Assembly (NCBI GenBank): GCA_031554725.1
Contig: JAVBUZ010000080.1
Span: 1 to 15,342 of the forward strand
Source of the DNA: JAVBUZ01 sp031554725
GTDB taxonomy: Bacteria; Bacillota; Clostridia; Lachnospirales; Lachnospiraceae
DNA length: 15,342 bases
Reading direction: 5' to 3'
Below are positions 1 through 8,456 of the stretch, piece after piece. Position 1 is the first letter of the stretch. Each line of letters starts with the position of its first letter. The notes beneath the pieces were generated by a model. That model did not search any database and was not told the DNA's origin. It saw only the letters and a list, made by a program, of their open reading frames with translations. Position numbers and translations under genes: made by a program.

Positions 1-1167
1 CTTTACCTCTTTTGCGCCCTCTAAAATTGCCCTACCTAGGGTTCCTACCGACTGATAGCCAACAAACAAAATGGTCGATTCTGGTCTCCATAAGTTATGC
101 TTTAGATGGTGACGTATACGTCCCGCCTCACACATTCCCGAAGCCGAAATAATAACCTTGGGCGTATCCTCAAAATTGATGCCTTTAGATTCATCACTGG
201 TGATAGACAGTCTAAGACCCGGAAAGGAAATCGGATTAATACCTTTTTTAACTAGTTCCATAGCTTCCTCATCATAGCACTCCATACGGTTTTCTTGGAA
301 GATGGAGGTTGCACTTACTGCCATAGGACTATCTACATACACAGGAAAGTCTCCATGTCCCGCTACAAGATTGGCCTTTTTTATTTTTCTAAGAAAGTAT
401 AATAATTCCTGGGTTCTTCCTACTGCAAAAGAAGGAATTACCAGATTTCCGCCCTTATCAAAGGTTTCCTGAATAATTCTAGCAAGCTCACCCACATAAT
501 CTAGCTTACTCACCTCATGATTGCGGTCACCATAGGTGGCTTCCATAACCACATAGTCGGCTTCCCTTGTCAGAGTTGGGTCATTTAAAAGTGGCTGATT
601 TTTGTTTCCTATATCTCCTGAAAACACAATTTTTTTGCGAGTATTTCCTTCACTAGCCCAAACCTCAATACTTGCTGAACCTAGCAAATGTCCAATGTCG
701 GTAAAGCGAGCCACTACCCCTTCGCATATTTGAATCTTTTCATTATAATCACATGGTACAAGCCTTTTAATCAGCCCCTCCGCATCCTCCATGGTATACT
801 CTGGAATCACTAGCGGATTATTTGTGCTTCTTTTCGCCTTTCTGTTTTTCCAATCAGCTTCCATGGCTTGAATATGAGCACAATCTCGTAACATTATCTC
901 ACATAAATCTGCTGAGGCATAGGTTGTAAAAACCGACCCGCGAAAACCTCTGGCATAAAGCTTGGGTAGCATTCCGGAATGATCTACATGGGCATGGGTT
1001 AAAAGTACATAGTCAATCAACGCCTCGTCTACAGGCAAGGCCGCATTCTCAAATACATTTATTCCTTGTTCCATACCATAGTCAATCAAAATATACTTTC
1101 CACCCACCTCTAAGCAGTGGCAACTTCCTGTTACTTCATGTGCAGCACCTATAAATGTCAATTTCAT
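1..1167 (-). CDS. MBL-fold/beta-CASP RNA-processing metallo-hydrolase (3' end cut by window)
   Basis: The open frame starts at ATG 1167, behind an AAAGGAG ribosome site, and runs off the window edge after 389 codons. Relatives are roughly 530 residues, so about a quarter is missing. The metallo-beta-lactamase zinc motif THAHVDH is at residues 57-63 (H58, H60, D62, H63). Further along are SGDIGNKNQP, MEATYGDR, the beta-CASP stretch IPSFAVGRTQELL and the late ISASGMCEAGR motif followed by HH. These are hallmarks of the YSH1/CPSF-like beta-CASP family (COG1236 type), which contains RNA endo/exonucleases. Cytoplasmic; no signal peptide is visible. The ABC transporter stop is 25 bp upstream, so it is probably the fourth gene of the operon starting at 6438. 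The family assignment is firm; the RNA substrate cannot be inferred. Confidence 0.9.
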   Translation of the reverse strand, partial: MKLTFIGAAHEVTGSCHCLEVGGKYILIDYGMEQGINVFENAALPVDEALIDYVLLTHAHVDHSGMLPKLYARGFRGSVFTTYASADLCEIMLRDCAHIQAMEADWKNRKAKRSTNNPLVIPEYTMEDAEGLIKRLVPCDYNEKIQICEGVVARFTDIGHLLGSASIEVWASEGNTRKKIVFSGDIGNKNQPLLNDPTLTREADYVVMEATYGDRNHEVSKLDYVGELARIIQETFDKGGNLVIPSFAVGRTQELLYFLRKIKKANLVAGHGDFPVYVDSPMAVSATSIFQENRMECYDEEAMELVKKGINPISFPGLRLSITSDESKGINFEDTPKVIISASGMCEAGRIRHHLKHNLWRPESTILFVGYQSVGTLGRAILEGAKEVK

Positions 1168-1192
1168 ATCTATCACTTGCTCCTTTCTGTCT

Positions 1193-2953
1193 TTATTTTA
1201 TTGCATTAGCAGTTTCATAGAAATGATAATACACTCCTTGTTTCTCCATAAGCTTATCATGGTTACCTTCTTCTACAATCCCTTCTTGCGTAAGCACCAA
1301 TATTCTATCCGAATTACGAATACTTGAAAGGCGATGAGCTATGGTAAGCGTGGTTCTTCCCTCTGAAAGCTTGGAAAGGGACTTTGCAACCTCAAATTCG
1401 CTTTCATTGTCAAGTGCTGAGGTAGCCTCATCTAATATAATAATTGGTGGATTCTTTAAGAATACTCTAGCAATACTAATTCTTTGCTTTTGCCCTCCTG
1501 AAAGCTTTACACCCCTCTCACCTACATAAGTGTCATAGCCATCCTTTAATTCCATAACAAACTCGTGAGCACCCGCTCTCTTGGCTGCTTCTACCACTTC
1601 TTCCTTGGTAGCATTGATTTTTCCGTATAAAATATTTTCTAAAATGGTGCCAGAGAATAGGTATACATCCTGCTGCACCATACCAATATTTCCTCTGAGA
1701 CTCTTTAATGTAAATTCTTTTATATTTTTTCCATCTAAAATGATATCACCTGATGTTACATCATAAAATCTTGGAATCAAGTTGCATAACGTAGTTTTTC
1801 CACCTCCTGATGGCCCCACTATAGCAACCTTTTCTCCTGCCTTTATTTCTAGGTTAAGACCAGTAAACACTTGATTTTTATCATCTGGGTACTGGAAACT
1901 AACATCCTGAAATATAATATTCCCTTTTGGATTAATAAGTTCTACCGCATCTGGCTCATCAAATATCTCCACGTCCGCGTCAATAATCTGTAAGAATCTC
2001 TCAATTCCTGTAATACCTCGCTGGAACTGTTCGGCGAACTCGATGATTCTACGAATCGTTGCAATTAAAGTTGTTACATATAGCATATATGCAACTAAGT
2101 CTCCTGGTGCAATGGCACCACGAATCATTAATATACCACCGGCTAAAACTACCGTTAAATACATAAGTCCATCAAACATCTTTACCGATGTATGAAAGGC
2201 TGCCATATATCTATAGGAAATCTTTTTGATATCTAAAAAAACAATATTATCTTTTTCAAACTTTTCATTTTCAATATCTTCATTGGTAAATGCCTTTACT
2301 ACCTTCTGTCCTAATAGGCTATCCTCAATGCGAGCATTTAACTCTCCAATATGGTGTCTCTGCTTACGAAAGGTGCTTCGTACTCGAAAGTTTAAAAGCA
2401 TACAAACAATGGTCATAATAGGAACACAGAAGAAAATAAGAAGGGTCAGTCCCAAATGAATCCTCGCCAAAATAACAAAAGAGAACACAGCCTTAATAAA
2501 CGCTATAAAAAATTCCTCTGGACAATGGTGCGCAAACTCTGTCACATCAAACAAATCGTTGGTTATTCTTCCCATAATCTGTCCGACCTTGGTATTGTTA
2601 TAATATGTGTTTGATAGCTGCTGTAGATGCTTATAGGCATCTCTACGCATATCCGTTTCTATCCTTGCACCCATTACATGGCCCATATCTGACATGTAAT
2701 AGCCCGCAAAGCCATCAATAACTCTAAGCCCTAAATACAATAACGCTAACCCACCAATGGTCTTTACGGATAATGCCGCCAAATTGTTAATTCCTTCGTT
2801 GGTTATGTATCTCATAATAAGCGGTAACACTAGCTCACAGCCTGTGGTTAATGCAGCACAAAATAAATCCATCATCAAGGTGCCTTTATAATTCTTAAAG
2901 TAAGGCAAAAACCTTTTCATCAATTCTTTTGTTGTATATTGCTTTTGTTCCAT
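1193..2953 (-). CDS. ABC exporter half-transporter (fused membrane and ATPase domains)
   Basis: This 586-residue protein has the layout of an MsbA/LmrA/BmrA-like type IV ABC exporter. A membrane domain with about six hydrophobic segments spans residues 25-305 and an ATPase domain spans about 345-580. Visible ATPase motifs are Walker A GPSGGGKTT (380-388), the Q-loop QQDVYLFSGT, signature LSGGQ (484-488), Walker B IIILDE (504-509) and H-loop H540. All catalytic residues are intact. It needs to dimerise; no second half-transporter is adjacent, which suggests a homodimer. ATG 2953 follows AAGGAAAG. It lies 22 bp after the TPR/GGDEF-like gene and 25 bp before the MBL gene, so it is probably co-transcribed. 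The substrate is unknown; lipid, peptide or drug export are all typical of the family. Confidence 0.93.
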   Translation of the reverse strand: MEQKQYTTKELMKRFLPYFKNYKGTLMMDLFCAALTTGCELVLPLIMRYITNEGINNLAALSVKTIGGLALLYLGLRVIDGFAGYYMSDMGHVMGARIETDMRRDAYKHLQQLSNTYYNNTKVGQIMGRITNDLFDVTEFAHHCPEEFFIAFIKAVFSFVILARIHLGLTLLIFFCVPIMTIVCMLLNFRVRSTFRKQRHHIGELNARIEDSLLGQKVVKAFTNEDIENEKFEKDNIVFLDIKKISYRYMAAFHTSVKMFDGLMYLTVVLAGGILMIRGAIAPGDLVAYMLYVTTLIATIRRIIEFAEQFQRGITGIERFLQIIDADVEIFDEPDAVELINPKGNIIFQDVSFQYPDDKNQVFTGLNLEIKAGEKVAIVGPSGGGKTTLCNLIPRFYDVTSGDIILDGKNIKEFTLKSLRGNIGMVQQDVYLFSGTILENILYGKINATKEEVVEAAKRAGAHEFVMELKDGYDTYVGERGVKLSGGQKQRISIARVFLKNPPIIILDEATSALDNESEFEVAKSLSKLSEGRTTLTIAHRLSSIRNSDRILVLTQEGIVEEGNHDKLMEKQGVYYHFYETANAIK

Positions 2954-2975
2954 TTCTTACACTTCTTTCCTTATG

Positions 2976-4571
2976 TTAAAATTTATCGGTCAGATGGATA
3001 TTTCCTTTTTCATGAACCTTCTGGTAGTAAAGAGCTTGATCTGTTTCCGCCAAAAACTTCCATGGTTTCTCATCTCTCACTGGAACACGACTGATTCCCG
3101 CCTGAGTTACTGAAACAACTCCAAACTCTGAATCTTCATGAGGAATCCTAGCTGCCTGCACGCGTATTCTGATTTCACGCATTACCTGTAAAATTTGTGC
3201 ATAGCTTTTATCTTCAAAGAGAAGCATAAATTCATCTGTACTATATCTAGCCGCAAAGCCTATCCCGCGCATTTGATTGCTAATAATATCTGCAATTTGC
3301 TTAATGCATTTATCGCTTTGAAGAAATCCATATTTTGTTCGATACTTCTTAAAGTAATCCACATCCACAATTGCCACCCCAAAAGTTTTGTGCTGCATAC
3401 CTGCATCTCTAAACATTTTCTCAACGTTTCTGGTAAAGTATGCTCGATTGGGTAGCTTGGTTAATTGGTCATACATCATATTGGTTATTAAGGATTCATC
3501 ATTTAGATGTAAATGAGTATTATTTTTTCGAAGTTCCTCTATGGAGGTACGAAGCTCTATGGCATTTAATATGCTCTTATGCTCTTCCTTCTCGCATTGC
3601 TGATGCAAAAGAAAGATTTCCTTAACATAAGCAAGATATTCTTCTCTCGTAAAGCTCTCTGTGCAATACCACATTCTGTAAGGCAAAAATTGGAGTAATA
3701 AGCCTGCATTTCCTTCTAGTGCCACCTGAGGTTCTAGATGGTTTAGTACCTTTTCAAGTCTCTGTGTATCCTTTTGGTCTCCAAGATAGCTTAGTAGATT
3801 AAGGATATTATCAAACTGCGCCGTACAATTCTTGGAAGCTAACACATCCTCCACGGCCATATCTATATACTCTTCTGCCTTCTTATGCTCTTTGTAATAT
3901 AGCTGCATGGTCGCTAGGAACGTGTAAATAGGTAAGCCCGGTATCTTCGCCGAGGGACGATAATACATCATTTCTAAAAGCTCCTTCTCAACCTTATGAG
4001 CCTCTTCAAATCGTTCACCCACAGTTAGACAATAGCCATAGGTAGATAAAATCAAGAAATAATTTGCTTCCTCCCAATAATCCACCTTTTTTATCTTTCG
4101 ATAGTCCTCTACACAGCTCTTATAATGTTGAATCGCCTTGTCATAGTCTCCCATACGAAAGAGCGCATCAGCAAGATTGTTCATTACATATAACTTAAAT
4201 GTCTTTAATTCATATCCCTTGCAGTATCTTATAGCAGTCATATAATAATCTACTGCTAGCACTAAATTGTTTTGTCCATGAGCCATTACTGCCAAAATGT
4301 TATACGCCCTTGCCAAAATATCCCAATCCTCCGTTTGGTCTAGGCGCACGATAGCCTCCGACATGTTTTGTACCACCATGTCGTACTCACCACGCTCCAA
4401 ATAGCACCTCGCTATATAATAATGAGCAAGACCTATTAGCGCTTCATTTCTTTCTTTTTTTGCATGACGCATTAATTCGCGGCATGTATCTAAAGCAGGC
4501 TCACCAACTACTTTCATTTGAATTTCAATATTCTCCAAACACAGCTTGATTGCTTTCTTTTGTTTTTTCAA
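2976..4571 (-). CDS. TPR-repeat protein with a C-terminal degenerate GGDEF domain
   Basis: This is a 531-residue cytoplasmic protein with no membrane segment or signal. Residues about 40-330 are helical TPR-like repeats (for example ALIGLAHYYIARCYLERGEY and NNLADALFRMGDYDKAIQHY). From about 365 it has a GGDEF fold: DQLTKLPNR (368-376), then DVDYFKKYRTKYG (403-415), then RYSTDEF (442-448). The Mg-binding Asp of DVD is kept. The signature reads STDEF instead of GGDEF, the guanine-contacting Asn of FKxxND is Arg411 and the usual GH is GF. In this family such changes usually abolish diguanylate cyclase activity and leave a nucleotide-sensing or protein-binding module. The start is TTG 4571 behind AGAGGGTGA, 16 bp after the membrane-protein gene. 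Inferred role: an intracellular sensor or scaffold serving its operon. The partner is not identifiable. Confidence 0.85.
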   Translation of the reverse strand: MKKQKKAIKLCLENIEIQMKVVGEPALDTCRELMRHAKKERNEALIGLAHYYIARCYLERGEYDMVVQNMSEAIVRLDQTEDWDILARAYNILAVMAHGQNNLVLAVDYYMTAIRYCKGYELKTFKLYVMNNLADALFRMGDYDKAIQHYKSCVEDYRKIKKVDYWEEANYFLILSTYGYCLTVGERFEEAHKVEKELLEMMYYRPSAKIPGLPIYTFLATMQLYYKEHKKAEEYIDMAVEDVLASKNCTAQFDNILNLLSYLGDQKDTQRLEKVLNHLEPQVALEGNAGLLLQFLPYRMWYCTESFTREEYLAYVKEIFLLHQQCEKEEHKSILNAIELRTSIEELRKNNTHLHLNDESLITNMMYDQLTKLPNRAYFTRNVEKMFRDAGMQHKTFGVAIVDVDYFKKYRTKYGFLQSDKCIKQIADIISNQMRGIGFAARYSTDEFMLLFEDKSYAQILQVMREIRIRVQAARIPHEDSEFGVVSVTQAGISRVPVRDEKPWKFLAETDQALYYQKVHEKGNIHLTDKF

Positions 4572-4587
4572 AGATTGTCACCCTCTC

Positions 4588-6438
4588 TTATGCTCTGCCC
4601 TTTAAATCCTTCATTGAATATATTGCTACACCAAAGCTAGTGATAATGCCTAACCATGTACAAGTCATAAATAATAATGTTTTTTTCGAATTTGTTTTGC
4701 TGAAGTATGTCATAGCGGTAACAAGCTGTCCCTCGGTCTCTTCTCCACCTATTGTAAGGCTTCCATACTCTTCTAGGGTGGTATAATCCGGTTCTGTAAC
4801 CATAGCATATACTGGCTTATCATTGTCTTTTGCTACAATTACTATTTGGTAGGTATTACCTCCATTAAGCCTCCAATACACATCTACTAAATTGTAAGAA
4901 GTGCCTTTATAATCCTCAATCGGAATTTGCAGTACACGGGAAAGAGCCTCACGATTAAAAACAAGAATCTCATAGTAACCCTTAGTACTCTCGCTCTTTA
5001 GGGAAAAACTAATATTTTTTATTTCATCATGTATTGGGGTAAATGTAGCTACAATACTACTTCCATCTGGAACAAGCACCTCTGTGCAAGGGTCTGCTCC
5101 ATTAAGAACCCACTTTTCCTCTTTTGCCAAGGTTGCAAGCCCAAAGGCAGGTATGCTTATAATAATCCACATACCAATAATAATCATTCTTTCTTGTATA
5201 TCCAGCTTCCTATGCTCTTTTTTAGACCGCTCCGTGCTACTGACTAACAGCACTAAAAAGGCCAATATACTTACTCCGAAAATACGATAGGTAAAAAAGT
5301 GATGAGCTGCTGTATGAAATACCAAGGCAAAATACCACACGGGACTAGACATGCCAATCAGAAGATACGCCCAGCTATCTTGCCTTGCCCTAAAGCCATT
5401 GCGTATGCTACTTATAATCACCCACAAAAGCCATGCCATCAGAATTAGCATATATATGCTATATTCATAGTGTTTCCAGTTAATCGTAATAGCTTCCAAG
5501 CGACTAGCGGTTCCATACTGTCCACTATTTTCCTGGCCCGAACAAAACAAAACCTCATTAATTGCCTTTGTGAAAATATCTTGCTTTAACACAATGTTTG
5601 CAAAAATCCACTTCATCATCCAAAAAACAAAATACCCAAAAATCCAGCTAACACCAGATACAATTACCTGCACAAGTCTCTTTAACCCAGACTTACTATC
5701 CGTCTGCATTACAAGCCACCAAACAAGCGGAAATCCCCATGTAAATAGTGGATAGGTTAATAAATCAAAATAGCTTGTAAACATTCCTATTGCAGTAAAC
5801 AAGAGTACATATCTAAGCTTTTCTTCAAAAAGTTCTTGCTTCCATAAAAGCAGCACGCAACCTATCGCTGCTACATAAAATATCCATGTAAATTGTAGTG
5901 ACATAGACATAGCCTGTGGCATTAGAAGGGCATAGGAGGTCAGCATCAAAAAGGCATAAACCTTGCCTTTCTTTCTCCAAACCATCTGGGCTAGTAGGAA
6001 CATAATCACAAACTGTCCCATAAAGTTTAGAATTCTAATCTCCCCATAATCAAAGGCCATTAAAAGTGGTCGTAAAATACTTACATATCCATGCCAATAA
6101 TAAGAATAGTCCATCTGAATATAGTCACTATGCATATTCATAGCTCGCACTAATGGGCTCCCCTCGCTATTATCCATAGCCGTGGATAGCATGATATAAT
6201 CTGTAAAGTTATCAAGAACTCCTGGTAAATAGCTTTGAAAATAGTCATTATACTCATGACTTAAAATCGGAGCAACCGGATACCAACCTTCCTTTTCCAT
6301 AATTGTATAAGATGCATCGGCATTCTTTTGACTTACCGGAAGGCAAAATGCTAGCATCAAAACAAAAGCTCCAATTAACGCTCCTACCATTACTGTGACA
6401 ACACTTTTCCAAACTATATTAATTGCATTTTTTATCAT
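4588..6438 (-). CDS. Unrecognised polytopic membrane protein with extracytoplasmic domains
   Basis: I do not recognise this 616-residue protein. Hydrophobic segments are visible near 12-34, 138-153, 159-176, 183-199, 208-222, 228-245, 257-278, 326-345, 357-374, 384-400, 418-437 and 587-607. A hydrophilic loop of about 100 residues (35-137, rich in Tyr, Asp and Met) follows the first segment. A domain of about 150 residues (438-586), probably beta-rich and outside the cell, precedes the last segment. The plan of one helix, a large loop, many helices and a C-terminal soluble domain resembles GT-C membrane glycosyltransferases acting on lipid-linked sugars. I see no decisive catalytic motif, so this is only a suggestion. 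ATG 6438 follows GAGGGAG. It is the first gene of the operon behind the promoter at 6498-6526, with TPR/GGDEF-like, ABC and MBL genes 16-25 bp apart downstream. Confidence 0.75.
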   Translation of the reverse strand: MIKNAINIVWKSVVTVMVGALIGAFVLMLAFCLPVSQKNADASYTIMEKEGWYPVAPILSHEYNDYFQSYLPGVLDNFTDYIMLSTAMDNSEGSPLVRAMNMHSDYIQMDYSYYWHGYVSILRPLLMAFDYGEIRILNFMGQFVIMFLLAQMVWRKKGKVYAFLMLTSYALLMPQAMSMSLQFTWIFYVAAIGCVLLLWKQELFEEKLRYVLLFTAIGMFTSYFDLLTYPLFTWGFPLVWWLVMQTDSKSGLKRLVQVIVSGVSWIFGYFVFWMMKWIFANIVLKQDIFTKAINEVLFCSGQENSGQYGTASRLEAITINWKHYEYSIYMLILMAWLLWVIISSIRNGFRARQDSWAYLLIGMSSPVWYFALVFHTAAHHFFTYRIFGVSILAFLVLLVSSTERSKKEHRKLDIQERMIIIGMWIIISIPAFGLATLAKEEKWVLNGADPCTEVLVPDGSSIVATFTPIHDEIKNISFSLKSESTKGYYEILVFNREALSRVLQIPIEDYKGTSYNLVDVYWRLNGGNTYQIVIVAKDNDKPVYAMVTEPDYTTLEEYGSLTIGGEETEGQLVTAMTYFSKTNSKKTLLFMTCTWLGIITSFGVAIYSMKDLKGRA

Positions 6439-6491
6439 AAAAACGTTCTAGCTCCCTCATTACCTTACTAATTTTAGGATAAAACTTTATC

Positions 6492-6836
6492 TTAAAAATT
6501 ATACCATGGAGCGTCCTTAAAAGCAAAAATATCTTCAAATGCAATCTTCGTATTTACGATTTTCAAAACCTTACTGGTTTCATCTATTCGTGATACCATT
6601 CCTGTAACCTCTACATATTCCCCACGTTGGAAATACTCCACAGTTATGATATCCTTCCTTTGTATCTTTTGTAGATTGATATCTTATTCTGCCTTCTGTT
6701 CTTCCGATAGTTCTCTTTTAGGAACTATAATTCGCTCTTTTTCTGCTAACGCCTCGCGAAAACCTTTTAAAGCATCAAAGGGCATAAACTGCTTTGCCCT
6801 ATCAGCACGTTCCATATTTCCCTGTCTACTCGCCAC
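6492..6836 (-). pseudogene. YolD-like protein gene interrupted by one in-frame TAA
   Basis: A GTG at 6836 follows an excellent AGGAGGG site seven bases upstream and overlaps the end of the polymerase gene by 11 bp. The frame reads MASRQGNMERADRAKQF, then MPFDALKGFREAL, as in YolD-like proteins, and stops at TAA (6684-6686) after 50 codons. Beyond the stop the same frame continues without a shift for 63 codons, with ITVEYFQRGEYVEVTGMV and RIDETSKVL, the typical C-terminal half, ending at 6492. At the stop (QKAE-stop-DINLQ) homologues as I remember them carry Leu, so TTA to TAA would be a single change. YolD-like proteins commonly accompany UvrX-type Y-family polymerases; their role is poorly defined. 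The C-terminal half might be translated separately from GTG 6641 behind AAGGAAGG (49 residues). Options are a recent pseudogene, a split gene, readthrough or a sequencing error. Confidence 0.8.
6498..6526 (-). promoter_or_regulatory. Extended -10 promoter for the 6438-1 operon
   Basis: On the minus strand the -35 is TTGCTT (6521-6526), the spacer is 17 bp and the -10 is a perfect TATAAT (6498-6503), preceded by TGG (extended -10). The predicted start is near 6491, about 53 nt before ATG 6438. The promoter overlaps the end of the YolD-like reading frame, so the membrane-protein operon can be expressed independently of the damage cassette upstream. Confidence 0.6.
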
Positions 6837-8091
6837 TTTTATGCCCTCCTATCTGCCGATTACGTTCTCTAGTAGTTCCCGCCTCCTGCAAATCCATTCC
6901 TCTTATAATAGCATTATTTCCAAATTTCTTTTTTATTTCCAATGTTGCCTTCTGTATTTTCTTATCCCGCTCCTCCTGTGCATAATCCGTAAAAAGATCA
7001 TATTGCTCATAGGCTTCTTCGTGTATACCATTGCAAGATAGACTTAGGCGACGAATTGGATTTTTCTTATCTACAATGCGCTCATATACTTGTACCACAT
7101 AAGGCATAATTATTCGAAAGGAATTGGTGCTACTGGTCATTGATGTAGTACCACTTACAGGCTTAAGATTTAGTGAATTAGAATAGCCTATCATTAAGGT
7201 AATAGAGCCTGTTACCACACCCTTGTCCGTCATTTCAAGACAAAGTGCATCCACCATCTCTTGAACCACTAGCTTACATTCTTCAAAGCTATAATCCCTA
7301 GGTAATACCTGTCCACTAGAAATAGAGCTACTTTTGGATTTATATGCTTTTATATCTGCCATAGTGGTAGTCTCTCTTCCCCAGGCATGGTCTATGAGTA
7401 GCTCCGCATCTATTCCAAACATTCGATAAAGCATATCCTCATCTGCTGTAGCTATATCTCCCATGGTCAAGATTCCCAGACTTGAAAGTCTTTTTACGGT
7501 TCCTGCACCCACTCGCCAAAAATCCGTTAAGGGTCTATGGTTCCATAATTGTTTTTGGTATAATTCCTCATCTAAATACCCAATATTGTCCTTAACATGC
7601 TTGGCCGTAATATCAAGTGCAATCTTCGCAAGGTATAGGTTGGTACCAATTCCTGCCGTGGCAGTAATTTTAGTAGCACTCATAATATCTGCCATAATCT
7701 GTCCCGCCAGCTCCTTTGCGTTAACTTGATACATGGTCAAATAATCCGTCACATCCATAAATACTTCGTCTATGGAATATACATGAATATCCTCTTTTGC
7801 AATATATTTTAGATAGATGCTATAGATTTTAGCCGAATAATCTATATAAAGCTTCATTCGAGGAGTCGCAACAATATAGTCAATGCCTTTGGGTATCTCA
7901 AATATTCTGCATCTGTTTTTAATCCCTAGTGCTTTCATAGCTGGAGTAATGGCAAGGCATATGGTTTTTTCACTTCGCTCTGGGTCAGCTACTACCAGCT
8001 TGGTAGTTAGTGGATCAAGCCCACGTGCTACACATTCTACTGATGCATAAAAGGTTTTTAAATCAATACACATATATGTCCGATTCTCCAT
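6826..8091 (-). CDS. Y-family translesion DNA polymerase, UvrX/YqjW-like
   Basis: This 421-residue protein synthesises DNA across lesions. ATG 8091 is chosen because it follows AAGGGG and begins MENRTYMCIDLKTFYASVE, the family's usual N-terminus. The frame stays open 83 codons further up, but that stretch reads through a tRNA gene and upstream of the promoter, so it is rejected. Catalytic acidic residues are D10 (CIDLKTFYASVE) and D108-E109 (YSIDEVFMD). A helix-hairpin-helix-like segment (WRVGAGTVKRLSSLGI) follows, then the little-finger domain. QYDLF at 363-367 matches the beta-clamp-binding motif QxxLF. The overlapping downstream frame is a YolD-like partner, the arrangement known for Bacillus UvrX/YqjW loci. 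The promoter carries a LexA/DinR-like box, so SOS induction is likely. The family is certain; the exact orthologue name is not. Confidence 0.93.
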   Translation of the reverse strand: MENRTYMCIDLKTFYASVECVARGLDPLTTKLVVADPERSEKTICLAITPAMKALGIKNRCRIFEIPKGIDYIVATPRMKLYIDYSAKIYSIYLKYIAKEDIHVYSIDEVFMDVTDYLTMYQVNAKELAGQIMADIMSATKITATAGIGTNLYLAKIALDITAKHVKDNIGYLDEELYQKQLWNHRPLTDFWRVGAGTVKRLSSLGILTMGDIATADEDMLYRMFGIDAELLIDHAWGRETTTMADIKAYKSKSSSISSGQVLPRDYSFEECKLVVQEMVDALCLEMTDKGVVTGSITLMIGYSNSLNLKPVSGTTSMTSSTNSFRIIMPYVVQVYERIVDKKNPIRRLSLSCNGIHEEAYEQYDLFTDYAQEERDKKIQKATLEIKKKFGNNAIIRGMDLQEAGTTRERNRQIGGHKSGE

Positions 8092-8140
8092 CTTAAAATA
8101 CCCCTTATTTTCTTCACTTCTATTTTTTGTATCTGCACAT

Positions 8141-8169
8141 ATTATAGCACTCGAACAGACGTTTGTATA
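8141..8169 (-). promoter_or_regulatory. Promoter of the Y-family polymerase gene
   Basis: On the minus strand the -35 is TATACA (8164-8169), the spacer is 17 bp and the -10 is a perfect TATAAT (8141-8146). Predicted transcription starts near 8134, giving a leader of about 43 nt before ATG 8091. The weak -35 with a perfect -10 suits a repressible promoter. It lies downstream of the tRNA terminator, so the polymerase is transcribed separately. Confidence 0.65.
8152..8165. promoter_or_regulatory. LexA/DinR-type SOS box between -35 and -10
   Basis: The plus strand reads CGAACAGACGTTTG. The Gram-positive DinR/LexA box has CGAAC and GTTCG half-sites around four bases. The first half-site is perfect and the second has one change (GTTTG). 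The site lies almost wholly within the 17-bp promoter spacer, where repressor binding would block RNA polymerase. Together with the translesion polymerase downstream, this makes an SOS operator likely. Confidence 0.65.
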
Positions 8170-8206
8170 CTGCATTATTCTGCCACTCGCCTTTCTTCTT
8201 TGCAAC

Positions 8207-8236
8207 AAAAAAAACCTAGCAAAAAATGCTATGTTT
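8207..8236 (-). terminator. Intrinsic terminator of tRNA-Gly
   Basis: On the minus strand a 10-bp stem with one mismatch (AAACATAGCA, loop TTTTT, TGCTAGGTTT) runs into eight T residues. It starts 18 nt after the mature tRNA 3' end and ends before the polymerase promoter, which separates the two units. Confidence 0.7.
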
Positions 8237-8254
8237 CCTTTTTTAAAATTATAG

Positions 8255-8326
<72 letters not shown>

Positions 8327-8356
8327 ATATTGCCTCTCATCTGAAAGGCAAGTATA

Positions 8357-8385
8357 AATATACTATATCTATTTTACTTTGTCAA
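8357..8385 (-). promoter_or_regulatory. Promoter of tRNA-Gly
   Basis: On the minus strand the -35 is a perfect TTGACA (8380-8385), the spacer 17 bp and the -10 TATATT (8357-8362). The predicted start near 8350 is about 24 nt before the mature 5' end, leaving a short leader for RNase P. The rest of 8327-8456 is AT-rich; I see no GC-rich terminator for the glycosidase gene there. Confidence 0.75.
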
Positions 8386-8456
8386 CACATAAATTGTATT
8401 TCTTTCAAATAAATTGTAGTCTCAATTCAAAAAATTTATTTTTTAAAAATAGTTGT

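Noticed and set aside
6470..6500. AT-only hairpin as a terminator after the YolD-like gene
   Set aside because: The stem has almost no G-C pairs and no T tract, and it overlaps the -10 of the promoter for the next operon, so a terminator role is not supported.
6646..7041. 131-codon plus-strand frame opposite the polymerase and YolD-like genes
   Set aside because: It is antisense to conserved coding sequence and its hydrophobic, Ser/Phe-rich product is typical of a reverse-strand shadow.
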